Positions 44,732 to 53,802 of a stretch of DNA of 64,000 nucleotides are shown in pieces. The position numbers and the translations under genes were made by a program. The notes below the pieces were generated by a model. That model saw only the letters and a program-made list of their open reading frames with translations. It did not search any database and was not told the origin of the DNA. Source of the stretch: Phycisphaerae bacterium. Its GTDB lineage: Bacteria > Planctomycetota > Phycisphaerae > Sedimentisphaerales > Anaerobacaceae. The stretch spans positions 1-64,000 of the forward strand of contig JAUVVQ010000003.1 of the NCBI GenBank assembly GCA_030604525.1. The letters are read 5' to 3'. How positions within the stretch are numbered: position 1 is the first letter of the stretch; the number at the start of each line of letters is the position of its first letter.

Positions 44732-45571
44732 TTAGTTTTCTCCGTCGGAGCTGTCCGCTGATACATTACTCTTCATCTTTACAGTGACATCCTTTTTGAT
44801 TGCAATCATCTTAGCTTTAGCGTCCTCCTCGGACATGTTGCCTGCTTCAACCTCTGCCTGGAGTTTCGCCCAGACTTGTTTGAGATAGGCGCCGGTCTTC
44901 GCCTTCTTACCTTGGTAGTCGGCCTTGGTCTTGCCCATGGACTTGCCGCTTACTTTCTTTCCCTTGATTGCCGATTCGTCGGTGCCCTTAACTCCCGGAT
45001 AATCGCGCCAGAGCCAGCGCAGCATATCGGGCAGAATTGAACCGCCATACTCAAGATCATGCCCGCCGCTTCCCGTTTCAAATCGATAGTCATACCTTGC
45101 GAACTTCAATGCAGATTCCATTTGCAAGTTCCCCAGCGTAAAATCGCCCAGAGACGTATTTAAGTCGTTTTCCGTGTCCTCCAGAAAGACGCGGATGGGT
45201 TTGGGATTTTCCCGGGTTTTTCGAATCATTGTTGGGTAATCTCCACCCCCCGGAACACCAACATAGCCTCCTATGAGACTGATAACTTTGCTGAATGCAT
45301 CGGGGCGCTCCCAGGCAACGGTAAAGGAACAAATTCCGCCCGCACTGCTTCCGCAAATGCCCCGGCCGGCTGCATCGCTAATGAGGTTATAGTTTTTGCT
45401 AACTTCCGGAAGGATCTCTTCGAGCAGGAAACGAGCATAGGTGTCACTAAGTGTTGTGTACTCCAACCTGCGTCGGTTATCGTGCTGTACACCTGGCTTT
45501 TCTCCGCTGGATGTGGCCACGAATGCCAAGAGCAACACCATAGTCGCCACGATTGTTGAAAGAAGCTTCAT
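44732..45571 (-). CDS. Truncated secreted esterase (enterochelin esterase/CE1-like)
   Basis: About 279 residues from the ATG at 45571 (MKLLSTIVATMVLLLAF, signal peptide). The signal peptide runs almost directly into RRLEYTTLSDTYARFLLEEILPEV, which is normally preceded by more than a hundred residues of the alpha/beta-hydrolase fold. The nucleophile motif GICGSSAGGICSF (Ser), EDTENDL and GGHDLEYGGSILP (His) are present. The oxyanion part is lost, so activity is doubtful. A helical tail of about 70 residues (AKTGAYLKQVWAKLQ) follows. It looks like an internal deletion of a secreted esterase gene; whether it is still functional is uncertain. Confidence 0.65.
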   Translation of the reverse strand: MKLLSTIVATMVLLLAFVATSSGEKPGVQHDNRRRLEYTTLSDTYARFLLEEILPEVSKNYNLISDAAGRGICGSSAGGICSFTVAWERPDAFSKVISLIGGYVGVPGGGDYPTMIRKTRENPKPIRVFLEDTENDLNTSLGDFTLGNLQMESALKFARYDYRFETGSGGHDLEYGGSILPDMLRWLWRDYPGVKGTDESAIKGKKVSGKSMGKTKADYQGKKAKTGAYLKQVWAKLQAEVEAGNMSEEDAKAKMIAIKKDVTVKMKSNVSADSSDGEN

Positions 45572-45773
45572 GTCTTGTCCTTTAGCAGAGAGGCCCGCTA
45601 CGCCCCTCGCTCTTATCCGGGATTTCCCATATAACATTGTATATCATAGCTCAGCTATGCCGCTGGGCCTCTTTTCTAATAGAATATCAAATCTGTCCTG
45701 AATGGCATCCATAGTCCATATAATACAATAATCTTACTTTTTGCACAGATTTAGTTGGGAAATACGGGAGTAT

Positions 45774-46766
45774 TTATTTATCAAATGCGGAATCGAAAGC
45801 GAGTTTTGAAGGTTTGAAATCCACATTTTTTACGAACTCACAGGCTTCTTCTGCCCCGTGCTCTCGGTCCATACCGCTGTCTTCCCACTCGACGGAAAGC
45901 GGCCCGTCGTATCCGATTTGGTTTAAGGTTCTTATGATTTCCTCGAAATCAACTCCGCCGTGACCAAGAGAGCGGAAATCCCAGCCGCGGTCCGGCTCTC
46001 CGAAATCCAGATGGCTGCTGAGAATCCCCGTTCGACCATCAAGCTGCAAACCAGCATCCTTCATATGCACATGGTATATACGCTCAGGGAATTCCTTCAG
46101 AAAACAAACAGGGTCAACCATCTGCCAGTACAAATGGCTGGGGTCAAAGTTAAAGCCGAAAGCCTTGCGATTATCAACCGCTTGAAGCGCACGTTTTGCG
46201 GTTATAAGGTCGAAGGCAATCTCGGTGGGATGAACTTCGAGAGCAAACTTTACGCCGCACTCATCAAAAACATCGAGAATAGGATTCCACATCTTTGCAA
46301 AATACTTGAAACCATCGTCAATCATTTTCCCCGGTATCGGGGGAAAGGAGTACAACATATGCCAGATGGACGAGCCGGTGAAACCGGAAACAACTTCGAT
46401 TCCGAGATTCTTCGCCGTTCGGGCGCTGTCCTTCATCGCCTTGACAGCCCATTGGCGTTTCTTCTCCGCCTCGCCCTTACAATCATCCGGAGCAAAGGCA
46501 TCGGAACGCTCATCCGTATTCGGGTCGCAGACAAGCTGGCCAGCCAGATGGTTGCTAATGGTAAAAACCTTTAAATGATTCTTTTCCAGGATTTCCAACT
46601 GCTTTTGGCAGTAATCCTTATCCTCGGCTCCTTTTTGAACGTCCATATGGTCACCCCAGCAGGCCAATTCCAGACCGTCATATCCCCAGCTCGATGCTTT
46701 TTTTGCCAATTTTTCCAGCGGCAAATCAGCCCATTGTCCCGTAAATAAAGTTACTTCTCTTGCCAT
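45774..46766 (-). CDS. Sugar phosphate isomerase/epimerase family protein
   Basis: Protein of 330 residues, cytoplasmic (no signal). TIM barrel of the xylose-isomerase-like/AP-endonuclease-2 family: [28 protein letters not shown] (Glu and His ligands), [24 protein letters not shown] and [11 protein letters not shown]. Such enzymes isomerise keto-sugars or act on 3-keto intermediates and are regular partners of Gfo/Idh dehydrogenases. RBS AAGGGG lies 5 bases before ATG. Confidence 0.9.
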   Translation of the reverse strand: MAREVTLFTGQWADLPLEKLAKKASSWGYDGLELACWGDHMDVQKGAEDKDYCQKQLEILEKNHLKVFTISNHLAGQLVCDPNTDERSDAFAPDDCKGEAEKKRQWAVKAMKDSARTAKNLGIEVVSGFTGSSIWHMLYSFPPIPGKMIDDGFKYFAKMWNPILDVFDECGVKFALEVHPTEIAFDLITAKRALQAVDNRKAFGFNFDPSHLYWQMVDPVCFLKEFPERIYHVHMKDAGLQLDGRTGILSSHLDFGEPDRGWDFRSLGHGGVDFEEIIRTLNQIGYDGPLSVEWEDSGMDREHGAEEACEFVKNVDFKPSKLAFDSAFDK

Positions 46767-46867
46767 TTTTAGCCCCTTCTTAATGAACTTCGAATGATTT
46801 AGTTGCTCAACAGATAACCTTCATAAAGCTTTTACCTTTTTCAATTTTAAATTTATAATCGGATACA

Positions 46868-48982
46868 TCATCTTAACTCAGAAAGGATTTGCCGGTGCGC
46901 TCCCTGCTTATAGATTGATTTCATTTTCCAGGCCTTCACCTCCTTGACTTTAAGATCGCGGTCTTTAGTGAACAAGCTGATGTTCGGATGCTCACGGATG
47001 TGTTCATGGGTAACGGCCGCTGCCTGGCGTTCGTTGGCAAATACTTCGAGGATGTTTTTATCTATAAATACTCGTAATCTCAGATTCTCGCCTTCCTTAA
47101 GTTCGAATGGAGGTTTAATCGAGCCGAGGTTGAAAGTATTCATACCTGACCCAAACATAATGCGTATTGCGTTATTGTTGTTCTCATCGCCCAACAGGTT
47201 TATACCAAATGCTTTGGGTAACGGAGCGCTGAAGGTTACTTTCAATTCAACCGCATCACCAGTGATTTTATTAAGCTTATAGTCGCTGTCGCTTTTGACA
47301 GTGATATTCTTTTCTATCATCTCATCATATCGAAGCGTCTCTAATTCCCGAAGTGGTCTGATCCGAAGAACACCGTCATCCGGCAATTCCAGTTCACGGG
47401 GTAGTGCCTGAATACCCGTTGGCATAAGTTTTGTAATAAGCCATGTCCACATGACGCGGCGGCCATCCTTTGTAAGCATAGATTCGGGGGCAAAATAGAC
47501 CAAACCTCCATCACCACCCTCCCATTCAGTAGTTCGGAAGTTCATCATTGTATGAGATTCAGGCAAATATTTTTCGTCTTTGAAGTCGCCGAGATAATAA
47601 CGGCATCCCAATCGGTGACTGATACAAAGAAGCATCCACTTGTTCCCGATTTTGAACATGTTGGCACAGGAGATATCTTCATCCCGGGGTATGCCGGGTT
47701 CTCCTGAATAATCTTCATGCAGGAGGTCGCCCATAAATATCCAGTTTTTAAGGTCATTTGATTTCATCAATTGGGGATTCCTACCGCCGGAAAGGGCATA
47801 GTATGTCTCACCATTTAACCAGCAGTCAGGGTCCCAGTGACGCATCTTGGGCTCATTCCCGGCATCGTCTTTGGGGATTATCGCCTCTGGCTTCGTCCAG
47901 TTATCCATATTGTCGTCAAGGGCATATGCCACCCAGTTTCTGTCCGATCCCTGGCCGTGGTAGATCATTGCCGCTTTGCCCTCTTTCGTGAAGAATCCCG
48001 TCCCGCTGAACATGCCGTGGCCTGTAATTGGAGGGGCAAGCACAGTCGGATGCCATCTCCAGTGCACCATGTCTTTGCTGGAGACATGGGCATAGTTGTA
48101 ACCATAAACATTGGCATAGATATAATGCAAATGATAACGACCTTTATAATAGAATGCCGGATTAGGATCTCCTGGCACAGCCCTCCCGGGACCGGGGTGT
48201 GCGAGGTGGTACGTCAGCCAGTTTTCCGGTGGATTTTGAGGCCATTGAGGTGTTTCGGGGACATACTTTCTTGTAGATATCAGGCGGCTATAGAGGCCCA
48301 GGATCAACTTACCATCCTCCAGCTCGATATTCTCTTCCTCTCCGCGGTTGTTAAAAACATATCTTCCGGCATGATCTACTATTTCCTCTCCTTCAAAGTC
48401 CCACCATGCATAGGGTTTTATTTTTGACGGTTTATTGGGCTGCATATCCCTGAGCTCATCAACGGAAAGGGCGCTGTCGTAGATACGTGCATCCTCAATT
48501 TCAACAGAGACAAAACCTTCACCACCATAATAGCTCAGACCAAAGACAACAAAATTACTGTTACTGTTCAGGATATCAATATTGTGTGCTGGGTATTTGC
48601 TGTAAAGTTCACCGTTGCGGTATATGCGAATTTCAGAACCTTCATAGACGACGGCCATTTGAACCATCTTCCCGGAGCGAGCTGTTTCCGGCTTGATATT
48701 ACTCAGGTCTTTCTGTGTTCGCTTTAATTCGTCACTGCCGGCTATCCATTTACCGCCACCTTTCCTGGATAAAATGATACCGTCGAATTGGCTGCCATCC
48801 TGAATGGTAAGTATGGACCCGCTATTAGAACTCCTGTTATTAAGATTGACCCATGAAACGAGTGTTTTATCGGTGCCTGCAGCATGAACGGCACTGGCCA
48901 TCATTAAAAGCAGACATAAAACAAGTATTTTATTCATACATTTCAAGATATTATTAAATGGACTACTATGCTTTGAATTCAT
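46868..48982 (-). CDS. Secreted GH32-like protein with LamG-type N-terminal domain
   Basis: Protein of 704 residues; ATG 48982 has GGAGG 6 bases upstream, giving a signal peptide with a long n-region (ends AVHA, ~35). Residues ~40-215 are a concanavalin/LamG-like module. Residues ~240-560 form the five-bladed GH32/GH43 propeller: nucleophile region VPGDPNPAFYYKGRYHLHY, YAHVSSKDMVHWRWHP, MFSGTGFF and the transition-state motif RHWDPDCWL. The C-terminal beta-sandwich ends LEVFANERQAAAVT. The usual acid/base motif ECPD is here ISCANMF, so the catalytic Glu is lacking at the expected site. Possibly a fructan hydrolase with altered chemistry, or a binding protein. Confidence 0.82.
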   Translation of the reverse strand: MNSKHSSPFNNILKCMNKILVLCLLLMMASAVHAAGTDKTLVSWVNLNNRSSNSGSILTIQDGSQFDGIILSRKGGGKWIAGSDELKRTQKDLSNIKPETARSGKMVQMAVVYEGSEIRIYRNGELYSKYPAHNIDILNSNSNFVVFGLSYYGGEGFVSVEIEDARIYDSALSVDELRDMQPNKPSKIKPYAWWDFEGEEIVDHAGRYVFNNRGEEENIELEDGKLILGLYSRLISTRKYVPETPQWPQNPPENWLTYHLAHPGPGRAVPGDPNPAFYYKGRYHLHYIYANVYGYNYAHVSSKDMVHWRWHPTVLAPPITGHGMFSGTGFFTKEGKAAMIYHGQGSDRNWVAYALDDNMDNWTKPEAIIPKDDAGNEPKMRHWDPDCWLNGETYYALSGGRNPQLMKSNDLKNWIFMGDLLHEDYSGEPGIPRDEDISCANMFKIGNKWMLLCISHRLGCRYYLGDFKDEKYLPESHTMMNFRTTEWEGGDGGLVYFAPESMLTKDGRRVMWTWLITKLMPTGIQALPRELELPDDGVLRIRPLRELETLRYDEMIEKNITVKSDSDYKLNKITGDAVELKVTFSAPLPKAFGINLLGDENNNNAIRIMFGSGMNTFNLGSIKPPFELKEGENLRLRVFIDKNILEVFANERQAAAVTHEHIREHPNISLFTKDRDLKVKEVKAWKMKSIYKQGAHRQILSELR

Positions 48983-49013
48983 ATCTGGCCTCCATTAATT
49001 AGGATTATAAATA

Positions 49014-50657
49014 TTACCACGGATTAGAAGGATACATCTTCCAGGCATCAAATACCGGAATCTCAATCTTGCATCCCTTACTAAATAAAACTATGCCTTG
49101 ACTATCATCGCGACTCGGGTATATCCGATGGGTTAAGCAAAGACGTTTATTCACAAAAATCTCCATAACGGACCGGTCCAAAAAAATATGAAGATGAAGT
49201 AATTCATTCGGTTTTAGTTCAAATTCCGCTTCCTGTTTATAGCGATGCCGTCTATAAAACCAATCCATCAGACTTTTATCCAACGAGGTCCTGGATAAAT
49301 CAACACGAACGAGGTTTTTCTTCGAATCATAAATGATGGTTGTCTGTTCGGACCCATCCGGCGCACAGCAAACCTTAACACCAAATTCTTCTGCATCTTG
49401 TGGGGAAATGGCAATATCTAACTCCAGGGTGTTTCCTTTGATATCATCAATTCTTAATTCTGAATTTTTAACGGAAAGATTCTTTTTTTGGACATGCTCT
49501 GCTCTCAGGGCTCTAAGTTCTTCAACAGGTTCCATATTTAGAACGCCATTTTTACCCAAACTGAGCATTCGTGGCAGCGTCATCGTCCCGCACCAGCCGT
49601 GCTTTGTAATGAATGTATCGGCCTGGCCCCAATGGGTCCGGCTGTCGTTCAGCGCAGCCCACATAATTCTGCGCCCTTTATCATCTAATAGACTTTCCGG
49701 TGCATAACCAACACCGCTGCCCCAACTCATTGTTCCGTGTTTTTCGGGATAGAATTGCTCGTTTTTGAAATCTCCGATAAAATATTCAAGGCCGTCGCCT
49801 AAATATAGAAGAACATACTTATCTGCGAGTTTGAAAAAATCAGGGCAATCCAGATGTCCGCTCACTCCATCATGATGAAAAAAATCACCCAAGAATTCCC
49901 AGTTTTCAAGGTCTTTTGATTTCCAAAGTGTAGTTCGCTTAGATGGCCATGAACCATTGTCACCTGAAATGGAGTAATATGTATCACCATCAAGCCAGGC
50001 GTGCGGGTCCCAGACATCATATTTCCCGTACTCTGGCAGCTTGTCTAATATTGACCTGAATTCTGCTCCATCATTGTCCTGTACAAATTCAGGATAAGGA
50101 ATTACGGGATTAGACTTTGACTTTTCCCAATGATCTAAATTGTCATCGGTCGTCTTGGCAATACAATTCCCCGCACCTAATCCCTGATACATAATTGTAG
50201 GGACTCCATCTTTATCTATGAATGCATTGCCGCTGTAAATTGCAACTTCAGGATCACCATCTTCCGGTTTCAATGCAGTAGGGTGAAAACGCCAGTGAAC
50301 CAAATCGTGACTTGAAATATGCGCCCAGCAGTCTCCCCTGTGTCCTTTCCGCGGCTTATATTGCTGGAAGATATAGAACAGATGATACCTGCCCTTCCAG
50401 TAAATAGCACCGTTAGGGTCGAAAGGATGGGCAATCCCTTCCGGTATTACGAAATGATATGTCGGCCGGTACTTATCATTGAGCAATTTATCGCGATAGA
50501 GATGCATTGAATAAACGTAATCTTGAATAACTCTTGTGTTGAAATCGTCATCCCCGGCAAGCACCTTTCCCCCAGGATTAAATCCCAAAGTAGCTGCACC
50601 TGCAGAGACAAGAAATGATTTTTTAAGGAAACCGCGTCGATTCATCTCTTCGGCCAT
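49014..50657 (-). CDS. Tat-exported GH32-like glycoside hydrolase
   Basis: Protein of 547 residues. Tat signal NRRGFLKKSFLVSAGAATLG. GH32 propeller: nucleophile AHPFDPNGAIYWKGRYHLFY, AHISSHDLVHWRFHPTAL, YSGNAF, VWDPHAWLDGDTYY and the acid/base region HLDCPDFFKL, in which Asp replaces the canonical Glu of ECPD. The C-terminal sandwich has LDRSVMEIFVNKRLCLT. Paralogue of the neighbouring gene at 46868-48982 but without the LamG module and with a Tat rather than a Sec signal. Probably acts on fructan- or fructoside-like sugars; specificity unproven. Confidence 0.85.
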   Translation of the reverse strand: MAEEMNRRGFLKKSFLVSAGAATLGFNPGGKVLAGDDDFNTRVIQDYVYSMHLYRDKLLNDKYRPTYHFVIPEGIAHPFDPNGAIYWKGRYHLFYIFQQYKPRKGHRGDCWAHISSHDLVHWRFHPTALKPEDGDPEVAIYSGNAFIDKDGVPTIMYQGLGAGNCIAKTTDDNLDHWEKSKSNPVIPYPEFVQDNDGAEFRSILDKLPEYGKYDVWDPHAWLDGDTYYSISGDNGSWPSKRTTLWKSKDLENWEFLGDFFHHDGVSGHLDCPDFFKLADKYVLLYLGDGLEYFIGDFKNEQFYPEKHGTMSWGSGVGYAPESLLDDKGRRIMWAALNDSRTHWGQADTFITKHGWCGTMTLPRMLSLGKNGVLNMEPVEELRALRAEHVQKKNLSVKNSELRIDDIKGNTLELDIAISPQDAEEFGVKVCCAPDGSEQTTIIYDSKKNLVRVDLSRTSLDKSLMDWFYRRHRYKQEAEFELKPNELLHLHIFLDRSVMEIFVNKRLCLTHRIYPSRDDSQGIVLFSKGCKIEIPVFDAWKMYPSNPW

Positions 50658-50694
50658 TTTAAACTTTCGTAATCAATATGTATTAGCAGTGCGA

Positions 50695-51867
50695 TTACTT
50701 TTTCATCTTTGTCCATTTCTGCTTACTCTTTGCACTGGTCAAAAAAGTATCAATAAAAAGCATACCGCGAAGCCCGTCATCAACGGTCGGGAAATCCAGC
50801 GCCAGTTTGTCGGGCTTTTTGCGTGTCATTCTGGCACGAATGGTATCTGCAAAATTGTGGTAAACATTAGCCATTGCCTCAAAAAATGCCTCCGGATGGC
50901 CGGATGGTAATCGCGTGGCACGTCCGGCGGCAGGACTTTTCTCGGCTACATAGTCGTTTCCACGACACCAGGTCTGCACCGGTCCATCCGGCTCTTTTAC
51001 ATAAAGATAATTCGGATTTTCCTGGTGCCACTCAAGCCCTTTGCGGTCGCCGTAAATCCAAATAGCCAGACCGTTTTCTTCACCGATAGAAACCTGGCTC
51101 GAATGAAGAACTCCCTTCGCACCATTATTGTATCGAATCAAACAGTTTCCATCGTCTTCGAGTTTTCTGCCTTTAACAAATGTGGTAAGGTCCGCACAAA
51201 TATGTGTCATCTTCAAAGCTGTGATATACTCTGCCAGATTCTCGGCGTGAGTCCCGATGTCACCTATGCAGCCGGAAGCGCCGCTTTGCTTCGGGTCTGT
51301 TCGCCACGCCGCCTGCTGCTGACCGGTCTTCTCCAAAGCCGAGGAAAGCCAGCCCTGGGGATACTGAACGATGACTTTGCGTATCCTGCCGATTTCTCCA
51401 TTTCCAACTATGTCACGAGCCAGCTTGACCATTGGATAACCCGTGTAGTTATGCATCAGGGCAAAAACCTTCCGAGAGTTTTTGACAATCTTTCGCAGCT
51501 GCCTTGCCTCTTTCACAGTGAACGTCATCGGCTTTTCACACATTACATTGAAACCCGCCTTGAGAAAATCCCGTGCGATGGGAAAATGCCAGTTGTTCGG
51601 CGTGGTAACAGAAACGAAATCAATTCGTTCATCCTTGGCCAGTTTCAACTCGCGCTCAATCATCTCGTGGTAATTGCGGTATACACGTTTTGGATTGAGA
51701 AAAAGCTGCCGACCCATTTGCTTGGATTTACGCGGGTTAATGTCGAATGCACCTGCCGTCAGTTCGATTTGACCATCCATAACAGCCGCCTTGCGGTGCA
51801 CCTCGCCAATAAACGCTCCAGGCCCCCCGCCAACCATTCCCATTTTCAACTTCCGGTTTAACGCCAT
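50695..51867 (-). CDS. Gfo/Idh/MocA family dehydrogenase (cytoplasmic)
   Basis: About 390 residues from the ATG at 51867 (GGAAGG 9 bases upstream); in-frame ATG 51873 sits only 3 bases from that site. Rossmann motif MGMVGGGPGAFIG, catalytic NVMCEKPMTFT, substrate domain with GCIGDIGTHAENLAEYIT. No export signal. First gene of the minus-strand sugar series, divergent from the glycosyltransferase at 52099, with a 230-base gap that must hold the promoters of both. Confidence 0.9.
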   Translation of the reverse strand: MALNRKLKMGMVGGGPGAFIGEVHRKAAVMDGQIELTAGAFDINPRKSKQMGRQLFLNPKRVYRNYHEMIERELKLAKDERIDFVSVTTPNNWHFPIARDFLKAGFNVMCEKPMTFTVKEARQLRKIVKNSRKVFALMHNYTGYPMVKLARDIVGNGEIGRIRKVIVQYPQGWLSSALEKTGQQQAAWRTDPKQSGASGCIGDIGTHAENLAEYITALKMTHICADLTTFVKGRKLEDDGNCLIRYNNGAKGVLHSSQVSIGEENGLAIWIYGDRKGLEWHQENPNYLYVKEPDGPVQTWCRGNDYVAEKSPAAGRATRLPSGHPEAFFEAMANVYHNFADTIRARMTRKKPDKLALDFPTVDDGLRGMLFIDTFLTSAKSKQKWTKMKK

Positions 51868-52098
51868 AATCATATACCTTCCGAAAACTGAGACCAAAGT
51901 TAATTTTTAAAGTGCGATTTCCTGCCGATTGTTTAAAAAAACAGGAGAACAAATGATAATTTCGTTGTCCGGCTTTGTCAACAAAATGAAAAAAATAATT
52001 TACCGAACTGGAAAAAGTATGTTCTGTCGGATAAACTTTAGAAAATGCATTATTTAAGTTTTCGACAGCTTTGCGCCGAATGAATTCCGGAAAGGCCA

Positions 52099-52821
52099 AT
52101 GGATATATCGATAGTTATACCGGCTTTTAACGAAAGCAGTAAAATCCAGATGGATATTGAGTCGGCGGCGGCTTTCTTTAAAGATTATAATCTGAAGGGT
52201 GAAATCATCGTCGTCGATGACGGCAGTGGTGACAACACGGGGCAAAAGGCAGAGCAAGCCGGCATATCCGACAACATCAGTCTAAAAGTCATACACCTGC
52301 CCGTTCATCAGGGAAAAGGCAGAGCCGTCCGCAAAGGCATCGGGCAAACAAAGGGAGAATACGTGCTCTTCGCCGACTCCGGCTGTTGTGTACCTTATGA
52401 AAATATTCATCGTGGTCTGGAAATGATTAAAAGCGGGGTATGTGACATTGCGCACGGTTCCAGAAAACTGTCTGAAAGTAAAATTAATACGCCTCAAAAA
52501 CTGCATCGTCGAATTTATTCAAGAGTGTTTCGGAAGCTTTTGAGCTGGTATTTGAAGATGCCGGCCGATTTAACCGACACGCAGTGTGGTTTTAAAATAT
52601 ATCGGGGTGATGTTGGTCGAAGGTTATACAGCGAGAGTGTTTCGAATGGTTTCATGTTCGATGTCGAGATTATCTACAGAGCTTTGAAAGAGGGTTATAC
52701 AGTCAAGGAATTTCCGGTGGAGTGGACTTGCGATACCGACAGCAGGTTCTCACTTTTGCGGAGCTTTCGGCAATTATATTGTGAGTTGAGAACGATTAAA
52801 GGTATGCAGAAGAAGAGATGA
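52099..52821 (+). CDS. GT2 glycosyltransferase, dolichyl/polyprenyl-phosphate glucosyltransferase-like
   Basis: Protein of 240 residues. GT-A fold with DISIVIPAFNESSKI, the nucleotide-binding EIIVVDDGSGDNT, GKGRAVRKGI, FADSG (metal region, DxD-like), DTQCGFKIYRG and FMFDVEIIYRALKEG. This set is typical of dolichyl-phosphate beta-glucosyltransferase-like enzymes that load a sugar onto a polyprenyl phosphate. The next minus-strand genes include an Agl23-like membrane protein of the kind that could use such a lipid-linked sugar. Confidence 0.9.
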   Translation: MDISIVIPAFNESSKIQMDIESAAAFFKDYNLKGEIIVVDDGSGDNTGQKAEQAGISDNISLKVIHLPVHQGKGRAVRKGIGQTKGEYVLFADSGCCVPYENIHRGLEMIKSGVCDIAHGSRKLSESKINTPQKLHRRIYSRVFRKLLSWYLKMPADLTDTQCGFKIYRGDVGRRLYSESVSNGFMFDVEIIYRALKEGYTVKEFPVEWTCDTDSRFSLLRSFRQLYCELRTIKGMQKKR

Positions 52822-52830
52822 CGAAGGATT

Positions 52831-53802
52831 TTAATTTTCAACTAAACCGATTTGCTGCCATGGGCCAAAGTAAAGAATTTTGTCAGGGGCATGTTCGGTT
52901 ATAACAGCTGCTATGGTCCGGGGGTTTTCCTGACAGTATTTTTCAATTTCATTATGATTCATTACCATAAAAGCAGTAGAAAGGGCATCGGCCATTGCGG
53001 CAGTTTCAGCACATGCCCATGCTGCCATTTTTGCCTGAACGGGGTGAGCAGTTCGCGGGTCAATGATATGCTGACCTTTTTGCAGGCCTGATATGCTCAA
53101 GGAACGGTTGGCTAAAAGAAGCTTTGATGGGCTTTTTCCAGGAGCCATAGGATTCGATATGTTTACAGGCCATCCTTTCTTTCCAGCCGGGGCGGTTAGT
53201 GCCAAGAGTGTACTGAAACCTCCATGTATTAAAGCTTTCTCAATGCTCCAATCCTGGAGAAGACGGGCTATCTGGTCGAGTGCATAACCTTTACCTATGC
53301 CGCCGAGGTCAATCTGTATTTTTTCTCCCTGAAGTTTAACAGTGTATTCTTCAGGGTCGAGCTCCAGCAGTCGGATTCCGGTATTTTTGCGAGCGAATGT
53401 TAATTGGGCTTCTGATGGTTTTCGGTTTTTTCCTCTTTCATCCAGCCGGCAATCGTAAAGAAGGCCGATGGTGACATCAAAGGAGCCATTTGTCTGGGAG
53501 TAAATATTTTTTGCTATGCTTAGACATTCGAATACCGGCAGTCCTATCCGTGCAATTTCTCCACGGGAGAGATTGTTAATTTTCGATATATCACTGTTTT
53601 CAATATAGCGGCTGAGCTGCTGTTCGAGACTATCCAGTTCATCAAAAGCAGCGATGGCTGCTCTTTTGGCGTAATCCGATTCATCACTCTGAATGATGAT
53701 TTCAAAAGTGGTCGCCATTGCATCATGTGAAAATTTACACAAGCTGGGCATAGAAACCGCAGGGCTTTTAACAAACTCTTTATTATTTTCAAAATCCGTC
53801 AT
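52831..53802 (-). CDS. apbE: FAD:protein FMN transferase (ApbE)
   Basis: Protein of 323 residues that attaches FMN covalently to threonine of target proteins such as RnfG/NqrC. Key segments: HDAMATTFEIIIQ, KIQIDLGGIGKGYALDQI, ALIHGGFSTLLALTA, HIIDPRTAHPV and AAMADALSTAFMVM. No signal peptide or lipobox is seen, although most bacterial ApbE proteins are periplasmic lipoproteins, so it either works in the cytoplasm or is exported unusually. Its ATG overlaps the stop of the upstream Agl23-like gene by 4 bases, so the two are coupled. Confidence 0.92.
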   Translation of the reverse strand: MTDFENNKEFVKSPAVSMPSLCKFSHDAMATTFEIIIQSDESDYAKRAAIAAFDELDSLEQQLSRYIENSDISKINNLSRGEIARIGLPVFECLSIAKNIYSQTNGSFDVTIGLLYDCRLDERGKNRKPSEAQLTFARKNTGIRLLELDPEEYTVKLQGEKIQIDLGGIGKGYALDQIARLLQDWSIEKALIHGGFSTLLALTAPAGKKGWPVNISNPMAPGKSPSKLLLANRSLSISGLQKGQHIIDPRTAHPVQAKMAAWACAETAAMADALSTAFMVMNHNEIEKYCQENPRTIAAVITEHAPDKILYFGPWQQIGLVEN

